Part shown: positions 1 to 6,429 of the stretch, piece after piece
How positions within the stretch are numbered: position 1 is the stretch's first letter
How the letters are laid out: each line of letters starts with the position of its first letter
Assembly: GCA_947464705.1 (NCBI GenBank)
Contig: CANHYD010000095.1
Span: 1-8,110, forward strand
DNA length: 8,110 nucleotides
DNA from: Verrucomicrobiota bacterium
GTDB lineage: Bacteria; Verrucomicrobiota; Verrucomicrobiia; Limisphaerales; UBA9464
Direction of reading: 5' to 3'
Position numbers and translations under genes: made by a program
The notes under the pieces: generated by a model
What the model was told of the DNA's origin: nothing
What the model saw: only the letters and a program-made list of their open reading frames with translations
The model's database searches: none

Positions 1-541
1 CCGTTTGGCAGATGCCGACAACTCGAGCCTCCCGGTCGTTGATCTCAAACACATCCCCCACCTTCAATGGCCGGCCCATTCCGGATCCAAGACGCGTGAC
101 CTCCGCAGCGAGTGTGTCGATGACGACGCTGTTGGGCAAACGCAGTTGAGTAATGTCGCCCTCGATCATGCGAGGCGGGCGTCCATAGAGAGTCCCGGAG
201 TGCAAACCGATCATCTGAATCATCTTGTCGGCACCGTCTGCCGTCCGGGCCTTGAGGACCCCCTGGAATAGCGGCACGGCAAAGTCGACTCCTTCCACCG
301 AGCGCACCCGATTCACGTCGGTGTCCCGCATGGCCTTGGTTTCATTGACCTGATCCACACGGGATTCGACGATCCAGATCGAGGCCCGCATGTTGCGCAT
401 GTGGCTCGTGGTCCACGCCAGCAACCCCTGGAAAACCGAGTATTGCTGAGTCATCAGCAGGGACGAAAACGCCAAGCCCCCGACCAGCATCCAATACTTG
501 GCGCGGTCACCGAGCAGCATTTTCAGAGCGAGCAGGTACAT
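1..541 (-). CDS. DevC/MacB-type ABC transporter permease, N-terminal part (cut by window edge)
   Basis: About 180 codons are visible, read leftwards from an ATG at 539-541; the frame stays open to the window edge. The N-terminus contains LLGDRAKYWMLVGGLAFSSL (residues 9-28), recalled as characteristic of DevC-like permeases of the FtsX/MacB superfamily. A first membrane helix spans about residues 17-40. The soluble stretch that follows (about 45-180) fits the extracytoplasmic domain that precedes the three C-terminal helices in this family. Such permeases pair with a DevA/MacB ATPase and often an HlyD-type adaptor to export small molecules, lipids or peptides; the partner genes would lie beyond the left edge. 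The ATG at 541 is preferred over the internal Met at residue 8 because conserved residues start right after it. No clear ribosome-binding site precedes it. The substrate cannot be predicted. Confidence 0.8.
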   Translation of the reverse strand, partial: MYLLALKMLLGDRAKYWMLVGGLAFSSLLMTQQYSVFQGLLAWTTSHMRNMRASIWIVESRVDQVNETKAMRDTDVNRVRSVEGVDFAVPLFQGVLKARTADGADKMIQMIGLHSGTLYGRPPRMIEGDITQLRLPNSVVIDTLAAEVTRLGSGMGRPLKVGDVFEINDREARVVGICQT

Positions 542-816
542 GATTCAAGCCGACTGTAGAGGAAACGCACAGGTCCACCCAGCCCTGACAATCACCGATC
601 ATTCCTCGCCCCGGTCAGGCCTCGGTGCAGCGGATGAGCTTCGGCGATTCGGCAATGCGTTCGCGGCATAACTGTCCACCGAGAGGGCGGCATGCGTCAA
701 ACGGGCTTTGCCCGAAATCGGCGCCCAGGGTACGGGCCGCAGGAAACCGGTGACGTGCTTTTTTCGAGAGTGGCGATTGCCCACTGGGAAGCCATTACCT
801 ACGTTGGCACACGTCC
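542..816. other. Divergent intergenic region between the ABC permease and rseP
   Basis: This 275-bp gap lies between two divergently transcribed genes, so it should hold the promoters of both. No open frame in it resembles a protein family. A weak sigma70-like pair for rseP is visible: TTGCCC at 777-782 and TACGTT at 800-805 with a 17-nt spacer, only 4/6 and 3/6 consensus matches. It would give a leader of only a few nucleotides. A short GC hairpin (CGGGC at 702-706, loop TTT, GCCCG at 710-714) lies about 100 nt ahead of rseP. Nothing here identifies a regulator. Confidence 0.4.
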
Positions 817-2208
817 ATGATCGGAGACCTGTTTCACAAAGCTTACGTGGTGCTCGCGGTGATTGTATTCTTCGGCGCCTCTGTGTTCGTTCACGAATAC
901 GGCCACTTCTGGATGGCTCGACTGCGCCGCATGGTCGTTCTCGGGTTTTCCATCGGTTTCGGCCCCAAGATCTTCGGATGGATGGACCGCCACGGGGTCG
1001 AATGGGCTGTGCGCTGGATCCCTGCCGGAGGGTTCGTGAAGCTGCCTCAGATGCTGACTTCCGAGACCATCGAAGGGGCGGCAGATCCCGCAGTGGCTCC
1101 CGCTTCACCCGCTTCCCGTATCTGGGTTGCCTTGGCAGGGCCGGCCATGAACATCGTTTTCGCCTTGGCCATCGCCAGCCTGATCTGGTGGGTCGGCCTA
1201 CCCGTTCCGGTCAATCCGCCGATCATCGGCTACGTCGAGCCCGATTCCGCCGAGGCGCGATTGGGCATCCGAGAGGGCGATCGTATGGTCCGCGTCGATG
1301 GGAAAATTGTGCGTCGGTGGCAGGACGTCCAACGCTTTACGGTGTTGGCACGGTCCCAGACCATTCCGGTGGAGATCGCCCGGGGAGATTCGGTTTCCAA
1401 TTATGTCCTGACGGCCGTCGTCAATCCCACCTTCGGGCTCAAGTTGCTGAACTTGGACCCCAAAGATCATCCGGTCATCATGGATCTGGCTCCGGGCGGT
1501 GCCGCCCAAGAAGCAGGACTGGCCGTGAATGACCAGTTTGTCTCGTTCGGCGGCGTGCCGGTGGTGGGACAATCCCAATTGGTGGAACTCATCCGAGCCC
1601 AGACCGGCAAGCCCGCCCAGGTCGAGGTGCAGCGCGCGAGCCAGCGCATGACATTCACCGTGACACCGCGCGTGGACCCCACCAGCGGCGTGGCCCGCAT
1701 CGGGGTGACCATCTCTCCAAGCCGGGTGCTGACCTACCAATTGCAACGACCCGGCCCAACCCCTTGGGAGCAGATTTCTGGGGTGGTGGTTCAGATGGGA
1801 GAATTGGTGGGTGCCTTAGCGCACTCCAAGGAAACAGGCGTGAGTGCGAAGGACATGAGCGGCCCGGTGGGCATCTTCGGTAAATTGGCGGCTGACGTGA
1901 ATGCCGACATCCGCCTGGCCTTGAGCTTTCTCGTGATGCTCAACGTCAACTTGGCCATCATCAATTTGTTGCCCATTCCGGTGCTGGATGGCGGGCACAT
2001 CACCATGGCTCTCTATGAGATCATCACCCGCCGACGCGTCGCGCCGCGTTTCCAAGAGATTGCGACGTCTGCCTTCGCGGTGATCCTCCTGAGCTTCATG
2101 GCCTATGTTTCCTTCTTTGATGTGGTGAAACGCGGCCCGCTCTTCCGGGCCATGTTCCGCCAAGAAACTGTCATCGAAGCCCCCTCGCAGCCGACGCCTG
2201 CACCGTAA
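817..2208 (+). CDS. rseP: RseP-family site-2 intramembrane zinc metalloprotease
   Basis: 463 residues, normal for RseP (about 450). The zinc protease motif HEYGH sits at residues 26-30 inside the first helix (about 11-31). GPAMN at 108-112 starts the second helix. Two PDZ domains follow, at about 130-195 and 215-290, each with its ligand-groove region visible (for example APGGAAQEAGL near 224). The conserved SGPVGI is at 348-353. The third catalytic element, NLLPIPVLDGG, spans 383-393 with D391 as the expected third zinc ligand, and a last helix lies at about 415-437. Family members cut anti-sigma factors or signal-peptide remnants within the inner membrane; the substrate here is unknown. All catalytic residues are present. 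The ATG at 817 lies just ahead of the first helix, as usual, but has no clear Shine-Dalgarno sequence. ispG follows after 85 nt, so co-transcription is likely. The gene dxr, often found just upstream of rseP, is absent here. Confidence 0.95.
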   Translation: MIGDLFHKAYVVLAVIVFFGASVFVHEYGHFWMARLRRMVVLGFSIGFGPKIFGWMDRHGVEWAVRWIPAGGFVKLPQMLTSETIEGAADPAVAPASPASRIWVALAGPAMNIVFALAIASLIWWVGLPVPVNPPIIGYVEPDSAEARLGIREGDRMVRVDGKIVRRWQDVQRFTVLARSQTIPVEIARGDSVSNYVLTAVVNPTFGLKLLNLDPKDHPVIMDLAPGGAAQEAGLAVNDQFVSFGGVPVVGQSQLVELIRAQTGKPAQVEVQRASQRMTFTVTPRVDPTSGVARIGVTISPSRVLTYQLQRPGPTPWEQISGVVVQMGELVGALAHSKETGVSAKDMSGPVGIFGKLAADVNADIRLALSFLVMLNVNLAIINLLPIPVLDGGHITMALYEIITRRRVAPRFQEIATSAFAVILLSFMAYVSFFDVVKRGPLFRAMFRQETVIEAPSQPTPAP

Positions 2209-2225
2209 GGGTGGGTACTCAGAAC

Positions 2226-2246
2226 CTCCGGGGACACTCTCCGGAG
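2226..2246 (+). other. Stem-loop in the rseP-ispG spacer
   Basis: CTCCGGGGA (2226-2234) pairs with TCTCCGGAG (2238-2246) around a CAC loop, giving nine base pairs including one G-U. No T-run follows, so it is not a classic terminator. It could be a pause, an mRNA-processing site or a transcript-stability element between two co-transcribed genes, or simply a chance palindrome in GC-rich DNA. Its position just before the TTG at 2249 is one argument against that codon as the ispG start. Confidence 0.4.
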
Positions 2247-2293
2247 CGTTGACGCCGCCGGCCGCCATCCCGTTTATTCCCTCTCAGCGATTC

Positions 2294-4063
2294 ATGAAGT
2301 ATTGCCCTTCTCCCTGGAGTTACAGCCGCAGACCCGCCCGCAATGTCACTGTGGGGGACCCCGCCTGCGGCGGTGTGGTCCTTGGAGGTGCTCACCCCGT
2401 GGTCAAGCAGTCGATGCTCACCTGCGACACCATGGACACCGCCGAATGCGTGCGGCAGACCTTGGAACTAGTAGCTGTCGGTTGCCAAATCGTCCGTATC
2501 ACGGCTCCGACCGTGAAAGACGCCGCCAACCTCGAAAACATTGTTCGAGAACTGCGGCAGGTGGGTTGTCACGTGCCTCTGGTGGCCGATATCCATTTCA
2601 AGCCGGAAGCGGCCATGGAAGCCGTCAAATGGGTGGAAAAGGTCCGGATCAACCCGGGCAATTACGCCGACAGCAAGAAGTTCGCGGTCAAGGAATACAC
2701 CGATGAGGCTTACGCTGAAGAACTGGCAAGGATCGAGTCACGCTTCACGCCATTGGTGCTGGAAGCCAAGCGTCTGGGACGGGCCTTGCGTATCGGAACC
2801 AATCACGGATCCCTGAGCGACCGGATCATGAACCGGTACGGGGACTCCCCGCTGGGCATGGTTGAAAGCGCTCTCGAATTCGCCCACATCTGCCGCAAGA
2901 ATGGGTTCCACAACTTCGTCTTCTCGATGAAGTCCTCCAATCCGAAGGTGATGATCGAGTGTTACCGGCTGCTGGCGGCCCGCCTCGACCAGGAAGGCCC
3001 CGACTGGAACTACCCGCTGCATCTGGGCGTCACCGAGGCAGGCGAAGGCGAAGACGGACGCATCAAGTCGGCCATCGGTATCGGCTCCCTGCTCTGCGAT
3101 GGCATCGGCGATACGATCCGAGTTTCCCTCACTGAAGACAGCCCGCGCGAGATCGCCGTTTGCAACGACCTTCTGGCCCAGATTCCACGGCTGACCGGAG
3201 TCCACCCTGGATTGGGAAATCCCTCCCTGCCCTGGGACCCCTTCAATTTCAAACGGCGCGAATCAGTCGTGTCACCGTTGGGGGATTTGCCAGCAGGCGG
3301 AGAAAACCTAGTTCGAGTGGTGGTCGAACGCAGCACCTTCGACGCGGTGGCCCCGAAGATTTCCCCGAAGATCGACGTTAAACCAGAGGCCATCTACGAA
3401 GACCTCACGCTGATGGAGGTGGACCCCACCACGGAATTTGCGCATCCCCCGTGCGAGACCCAGTGGATCACCGTCCAAGATGGAGTGCCCCTGCCTCCCA
3501 TCACCGCCTTCCGATTGCTGACAGTCCGGTTGGCAGCGCTGGGGTGCCGCAATCCCATCCTGCTCAAGGACCGACTGATTGCCCCATCCGAGGCATTGAC
3601 CCCGGAATCGGCCCAACTGCAGGCGGCCGTCAACCTCGGATCCCTGCTGGCGGACGGCATCGGCGACGCGATCCTCGTCCGCTCAGAGCCCGGTGCCGGG
3701 CAATCCCTGCGATTGGCTTTCAATATTTTGCAGGCCGCCGGCTGTCGATCTTTCAAGACCGACTACGTGGCCTGCCCCAGCTGCGGTCGAACGCTGTTCA
3801 ACCTGCAAACGGTCACCGCGCGCATCAAGGCCCGGACAGAGCACCTCAAAGGCGTGAAAATCGCCATCATGGGATGCATCGTGAATGGTCCCGGTGAGAT
3901 GGCTGACGCGGACTTCGGCTACGTGGGCGGAGCACCCAACAAGATCAACCTTTACGTAGGCAAGAAGCCGGTTCGCTTCAACATCCCGGAGGACGAAGCG
4001 GTCGAACGCTTGGTAGACCTCATTCGCGAACACGGCAAGTGGCGGGATCCGGAGGCGGCCTGA
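2294..4063 (+). CDS. ispG: 4-hydroxy-3-methylbut-2-enyl diphosphate synthase, long three-domain IspG (GcpE)
   Basis: IspG reductively opens 2-C-methyl-D-erythritol 2,4-cyclodiphosphate to HMBPP using a [4Fe-4S] cluster; this is the penultimate step of the MEP isoprenoid pathway, in the cytoplasm. From the ATG at 2294 the protein is 589 residues, far longer than the two-domain E. coli type (about 370) and matching the plant/Chlamydia/Bacteroidetes-like form with an inserted A* domain. Order: TIM barrel at about 1-300 (IRITAPTVKDAANL, KVRINPGNY, IGSLLCDGIGDTIRVSLTED), insert at about 305-470, Fe-S domain at about 485-589. The cluster ligands are visible: C494 and C497 (ACPSCGRT), C528 (MGCIVNGPGE) and E535. 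The start at 2294 is chosen because MKYCPSPWSYSRRPARNVTVGD has the usual N-terminus; an in-frame TTG at 2249 would add 15 atypical residues. It follows rseP by 85 nt. A repeated GSLLxDGIGDxI motif is reported separately. Confidence 0.96.
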   Translation: MKYCPSPWSYSRRPARNVTVGDPACGGVVLGGAHPVVKQSMLTCDTMDTAECVRQTLELVAVGCQIVRITAPTVKDAANLENIVRELRQVGCHVPLVADIHFKPEAAMEAVKWVEKVRINPGNYADSKKFAVKEYTDEAYAEELARIESRFTPLVLEAKRLGRALRIGTNHGSLSDRIMNRYGDSPLGMVESALEFAHICRKNGFHNFVFSMKSSNPKVMIECYRLLAARLDQEGPDWNYPLHLGVTEAGEGEDGRIKSAIGIGSLLCDGIGDTIRVSLTEDSPREIAVCNDLLAQIPRLTGVHPGLGNPSLPWDPFNFKRRESVVSPLGDLPAGGENLVRVVVERSTFDAVAPKISPKIDVKPEAIYEDLTLMEVDPTTEFAHPPCETQWITVQDGVPLPPITAFRLLTVRLAALGCRNPILLKDRLIAPSEALTPESAQLQAAVNLGSLLADGIGDAILVRSEPGAGQSLRLAFNILQAAGCRSFKTDYVACPSCGRTLFNLQTVTARIKARTEHLKGVKIAIMGCIVNGPGEMADADFGYVGGAPNKINLYVGKKPVRFNIPEDEAVERLVDLIREHGKWRDPEAA

Positions 4064-4118
4064 TCCACCGCGGCGGCGGCGCTAAAAATCTCCTCCAAAG
4101 CCGCTTCCCGCAAACCGC

Positions 4119-4153
4119 GGAGTCGGACCGAACTCAAGGCTTCGGCCGACTCC
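4119..4153. terminator. Bulged stem-loop between convergent ispG and the DUF420 gene, possible bidirectional terminator
   Basis: GGAGTCGG (4119-4126) plus CCGAA (4128-4132) pairs with TTCGG (4141-4145) plus CCGACTCC (4146-4153). The result is a 13-bp stem with one bulged A (4127) and an 8-nt loop. It lies about 55 nt after the ispG stop and about 120 nt beyond the end of the converging DUF420 gene, the expected place for a shared terminator. Neither strand has a T-run directly after the stem, so factor-independent termination is not assured. The rest of 4064-4272 holds no supportable gene. Confidence 0.45.
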
Positions 4154-4272
4154 CCAACAAGCGCTTCCCGATCGAAATCCCGGCCTGACGATTCGAAGCC
4201 CAGGAGGCAGCGAGGCGCCTTGGGGATGGAACGTGGAGGAAAGAATTCCAACAGAGCGTACCTGACCTTCAA

Positions 4273-4704
4273 TCAGGGCCAAATCTGGTAGAGCACCAGA
4301 TACACCAACACTCCGGTCACCGAGACATACATCCAAATCGGCCAGGTCCAGCGGGCGATCTTCTTGTGTCGCTCCAAGTCTCCGGCGCTGCCACGGCGCA
4401 GGGTGATCAGCGCCAACACCGGCACCGCCGCGGCCAGAAGGATGTGCGAAAAGAGCATTCCATAGTACCAGGGCCGAAGGAACTCAGGCCCCTTGAAGGG
4501 CGTGTGCACCGATTTCAGCAGGTACTTGTGGGTCAGGTACAACAGCAAGAAGACGCAGGACGTGACAAACGCCGCCACCATGCACTTGCGGTGAGCCTCA
4601 CGCCGCCCGGCTTTGATGTGGATCAGTCCTGCCACCAAAAGAATTCCAGCCACACCATTGAGGCAGGCGTTGACCAGTGGCAGGAACTGCAGGGATTGGT
4701 TCAT
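4273..4704 (-). CDS. DUF420 membrane protein (CtaM/YozB-like), probable cytochrome oxidase assembly factor
   Basis: 143 residues with four predicted helices (about 8-30, 40-62, 80-102, 118-140). Histidines expected in this family sit near helix ends: GLIHIKAG, EAHRKCM, YLTHKY, FSHILLA and ERHKKIARWTWPIWMYVS. The last segment, H-x3-A-x3-W-P-x-W-x-Y-V-S-x-T-G, is recalled as the signature of DUF420 (PF04238). The Staphylococcus aureus member CtaM is required for a functional heme-copper oxidase, so a role in oxidase maturation in the cytoplasmic membrane is a fair inference; the biochemical activity is not known. Its ATG overlaps the sco stop in an ATGA junction (4701-4704), which suggests translational coupling to the copper chaperone. 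It is the last gene of the cox cluster and converges on ispG. Confidence 0.88.
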   Translation of the reverse strand: MNQSLQFLPLVNACLNGVAGILLVAGLIHIKAGRREAHRKCMVAAFVTSCVFLLLYLTHKYLLKSVHTPFKGPEFLRPWYYGMLFSHILLAAAVPVLALITLRRGSAGDLERHKKIARWTWPIWMYVSVTGVLVYLVLYQIWP

Positions 4705-5300
4705 AGGATGCCTTTGAGACGCTTGACGGACCGAATAACCTGATCTTCAGCGTCCGAATCTTCACTGTGGATGACGAATCGCAAACGCCCTTGGGAATCC
4801 AACACTCCGAAATCGGCCGTGTGTATGAATAGATCCTCCAATTTCGGAGATGGCTCCCCCGATTCAACCACCGCAAATTTGAGATCGGCAATGGCCACCC
4901 GATAGACTTCGGATTTTTGGCCGGTGAGCATCCACCACTTTTCCGCAGAGGCTTGATATTCCAAGCCATAGCGCTTCAAAACCTCCGGCGTGTCGTACTC
5001 GGGATCTGCAGTTAGAGAAACTAGGCGCACTCCAGCAGGAATACGCGACTGGAGCCGCTGCATCTGAGCCGACAAGCGTCGACACTGGGTGGGACACCGC
5101 GAAAAGACGATATTGACCACGCTGATCCGTCCTTTGAGGGAATCCTTACCGACCGGTTGCCCCAATTGGTTGGTCAGCGAAAATTCGTGGAGCTGACCCA
5201 GAATGGGAGGTGCGCCCCGGGAGCGGAAGTAAGCCACCGAGACTGCCAACAAACTGGCGACCAGTGTTCCCCACAGAAACCGTTGGATATGCGACTCCAT
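4701..5300 (-). CDS. sco: SCO1/SenC/PrrC-family copper chaperone for cytochrome oxidase
   Basis: 199 residues. An N-terminal anchor (about 8-25) is followed by a thioredoxin-fold domain on the outer face of the membrane. The copper site is complete: C69 and C73 in SRCPTQC (CxxxC) and H160 in FIHTADFGVLD. Typical flanks include EFSLTNQLGQPV, the VVNIVFSRCP strand and LVSLTADPEYDTPEVLKRY. SCO proteins deliver copper to, or reduce the cysteines of, the CuA site in subunit II, which fits the position directly after coxB. The start at 5300 is chosen because a strong terminator and the coxB stop lie just upstream; a longer reading from 5468 would overlap coxB by 89 nt and add an unrelated sequence. 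There is no Shine-Dalgarno motif: the region just ahead of the ATG is the T-tract of the terminator plus 8 nt. The gene shares an ATGA overlap with the DUF420 gene downstream. Confidence 0.93.
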   Translation of the reverse strand: MESHIQRFLWGTLVASLLAVSVAYFRSRGAPPILGQLHEFSLTNQLGQPVGKDSLKGRISVVNIVFSRCPTQCRRLSAQMQRLQSRIPAGVRLVSLTADPEYDTPEVLKRYGLEYQASAEKWWMLTGQKSEVYRVAIADLKFAVVESGEPSPKLEDLFIHTADFGVLDSQGRLRFVIHSEDSDAEDQVIRSVKRLKGIL

Positions 5301-5308
5301 CGTGATTG

Positions 5309-5340
5309 AAAAAAAAGGCCGCCGGTATGAAACCAGCGGC
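5309..5340 (-). terminator. Intrinsic terminator between coxB and sco
   Basis: Read on the minus strand, GCCGCTGGT (5340-5332), loop TTCAT, ACCGGCGGC (5326-5318), then C and eight T (5316-5309). The stem has nine pairs with one G-U, and the T-run follows after a single base: a textbook factor-independent terminator. It starts 40 nt after the coxB stop and its T-run ends 8 nt before the sco ATG. It should end most cox transcripts after coxB and lower sco/DUF420 expression unless there is read-through or a separate promoter, which I could not identify. Confidence 0.85.
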
Positions 5341-5379
5341 TGATCCGGCGGACTCAATCGGTAGCCTGATTCGAGCAGC

Positions 5380-6153
5380 TTATTCGAAGCTACCACCCGC
5401 GCCACCCGCCTTGGACTTTTCAGCAAACCACTTGTCGTAATCTGCCTCCGAGACCACCTTGAAAACACCCTTCATCGAAGCGTGACCATTGCCACAGAGC
5501 TGTGCACACGTAATCGTGTAATCACCAGTTTTGGTGGGCGTAAAATGCACGGGGATCGACAAACCGGGAATCACATCCTGGGTCACACGCATGGCCGGCA
5601 CCTTGAAGCAATGGATCACATCCATGCTCGACAACTTGGCAATCACAGGCCGATTGACGGGCACCAAAAACGCCTCGGTTACCACAGAGATGTCGTCCTT
5701 GGCGTCGGCGTCACTGGTATCCAAACCAAAGGGATTGCCACGGTCGGCAAACTTGGTGTCCTGCTTACCCCACTTGCCATCGGTTCCCGGGAAGTGGGCC
5801 GCCCACGCGAACTGCTGAGCCATCACCTGGATTTCGACCGGCTTCTGATCGGCCCCGGGAGGGTTGTCGACCGCCCTGGCCCAAAGAGGGATAGCGAGGC
5901 CTATCAACAGCACGGCTTCCACCACTGCCACGCCGATCTCCAGGTAGGTCGAAGCATGACTGCGGACACCCACGTAATCGGCTTTGGGATTGGCCGCTTT
6001 ATTGAAGCGCAGCATTACCCAGAGGAAGTAACCGAGCCACCCGACGAACAGCGCACCCATGAGCAGGTGCACGTACAGAATCAACTCATCGATGCCATTG
6101 CCATGGGCCGAAGCCACTTCCGGCATTCCAAAATATCGAAGTAGAGAGGTCAT
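5380..6153 (-). CDS. coxB: Cytochrome c oxidase subunit II (CuA subunit)
   Basis: 257 residues. Subunit II accepts electrons from cytochrome c or an equivalent carrier at its binuclear CuA centre on the outer face of the membrane and passes them to heme a in subunit I. Two transmembrane helices lie at about 24-50 and 72-94, followed by a cupredoxin domain. The CuA ligands are H181 (MDVIHCFKVP), C216, C220, H224 and M227 (CAQLCGNGHASM). Position 218 is Gln where most A-type subunits have Glu. VEIQVMAQQFAWAAHFPG (about 106-123) corresponds to the aromatic electron-entry region of the family. There is no fused C-terminal cytochrome c domain. A weak GGAA lies upstream of the ATG. It is the last gene before the intrinsic terminator and starts 24 nt after the small CxxCFG gene. 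In most clusters coxB precedes coxA; here it follows coxA, coxC and coxD. Confidence 0.96.
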   Translation of the reverse strand: MTSLLRYFGMPEVASAHGNGIDELILYVHLLMGALFVGWLGYFLWVMLRFNKAANPKADYVGVRSHASTYLEIGVAVVEAVLLIGLAIPLWARAVDNPPGADQKPVEIQVMAQQFAWAAHFPGTDGKWGKQDTKFADRGNPFGLDTSDADAKDDISVVTEAFLVPVNRPVIAKLSSMDVIHCFKVPAMRVTQDVIPGLSIPVHFTPTKTGDYTITCAQLCGNGHASMKGVFKVVSEADYDKWFAEKSKAGGAGGSFE

Positions 6154-6177
6154 GTATTTCCGAAAAATTGCAGACGA

Positions 6178-6429
6178 TCAAACCGAGGGAGATTCACCCG
6201 CTTCAGTCTCGGCGTTCACACGCTTGGATCGACGGGCAATAAACACAAAGAAACTACCAAATAACACCCAAGCAGCGACGACAAACACCAGCATCACATA
6301 GATGCCCGCATTCATGCCTTGTGCGAGGGCTTCGTCCGTCTTGCCAAAGCAAGCGGTGCACGCATTCAAGGAGGGCATCGTCATCAATGCCGCAGCCAAG
6401 AAACTGAAAATCCCCAATTGGAGTTTCAT
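6178..6429 (-). CDS. Small Cys-x-x-Cys-Phe-Gly membrane protein of the cox cluster, function unknown
   Basis: 83 residues from the ATG at 6427-6429, which overlaps the preceding stop as ATGA; a longer reading from 6564 adds residues that only shadow the upstream gene. Residues 1-23 look like a signal peptide. The mature part begins at or near C24, in CTACFG (24-29), followed by KTDEALAQGMNAG, one transmembrane helix (about 41-64) and a charged tail starting ARRSKR. LNAC at 21-24 loosely resembles a lipobox, although Asn at -2 is atypical. I recall similar small proteins with a C-x-x-C-F-G start and a single helix beside oxidase genes in Acidobacteria and Verrucomicrobia, without a characterised function. 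The signal peptide and the Arg-rich end of the helix place the Cys pair outside the cytoplasm. Copper or thiol chemistry for CuA assembly is a reasonable guess but unproven. Confidence 0.75.
   Translation of the reverse strand: MKLQLGIFSFLAAALMTMPSLNACTACFGKTDEALAQGMNAGIYVMLVFVVAAWVLFGSFFVFIARRSKRVNAETEAGESPSV

Noticed and set aside
584..619. Inverted repeat CCTGAC...GTCAGG in the divergent gap as an operator
   Set aside because: Six pairs with a 24-nt loop are easily found by chance and there is no second copy or known motif.
777..805. Sigma70-like promoter ahead of rseP
   Set aside because: Only 4/6 and 3/6 matches; acceptable spacing but expected by chance in a gap this long, so mentioned only as weak.
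599..1108. Minus-strand open frame across the divergent gap and the rseP start
   Set aside because: Arg/Pro/Ser-rich, low-complexity translation that mostly overlaps rseP; no recognisable domain.
2249..2293. TTG start that would lengthen IspG by 15 residues
   Set aside because: The added residues do not resemble IspG N-termini, the codon sits directly after a hairpin, and the ATG at 2294 begins the conserved sequence.
4082..4336. Possible small minus-strand gene between ispG and the DUF420 gene
   Set aside because: It runs into the DUF420 coding region in another frame, and its Gly/Ser/Arg-rich sequence shows no helix or family motif.
5301..5468. Longer sco reading starting inside coxB
   Set aside because: It would overlap coxB by 89 nt and translate through the terminator; the added residues are not SCO-like and the membrane anchor starts after the ATG at 5300.
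5482..6144. Long plus-strand open frame opposite coxB
   Set aside because: It is antisense to a clearly conserved gene, His/Arg-rich with no recognisable domain; it looks like a codon-bias shadow.
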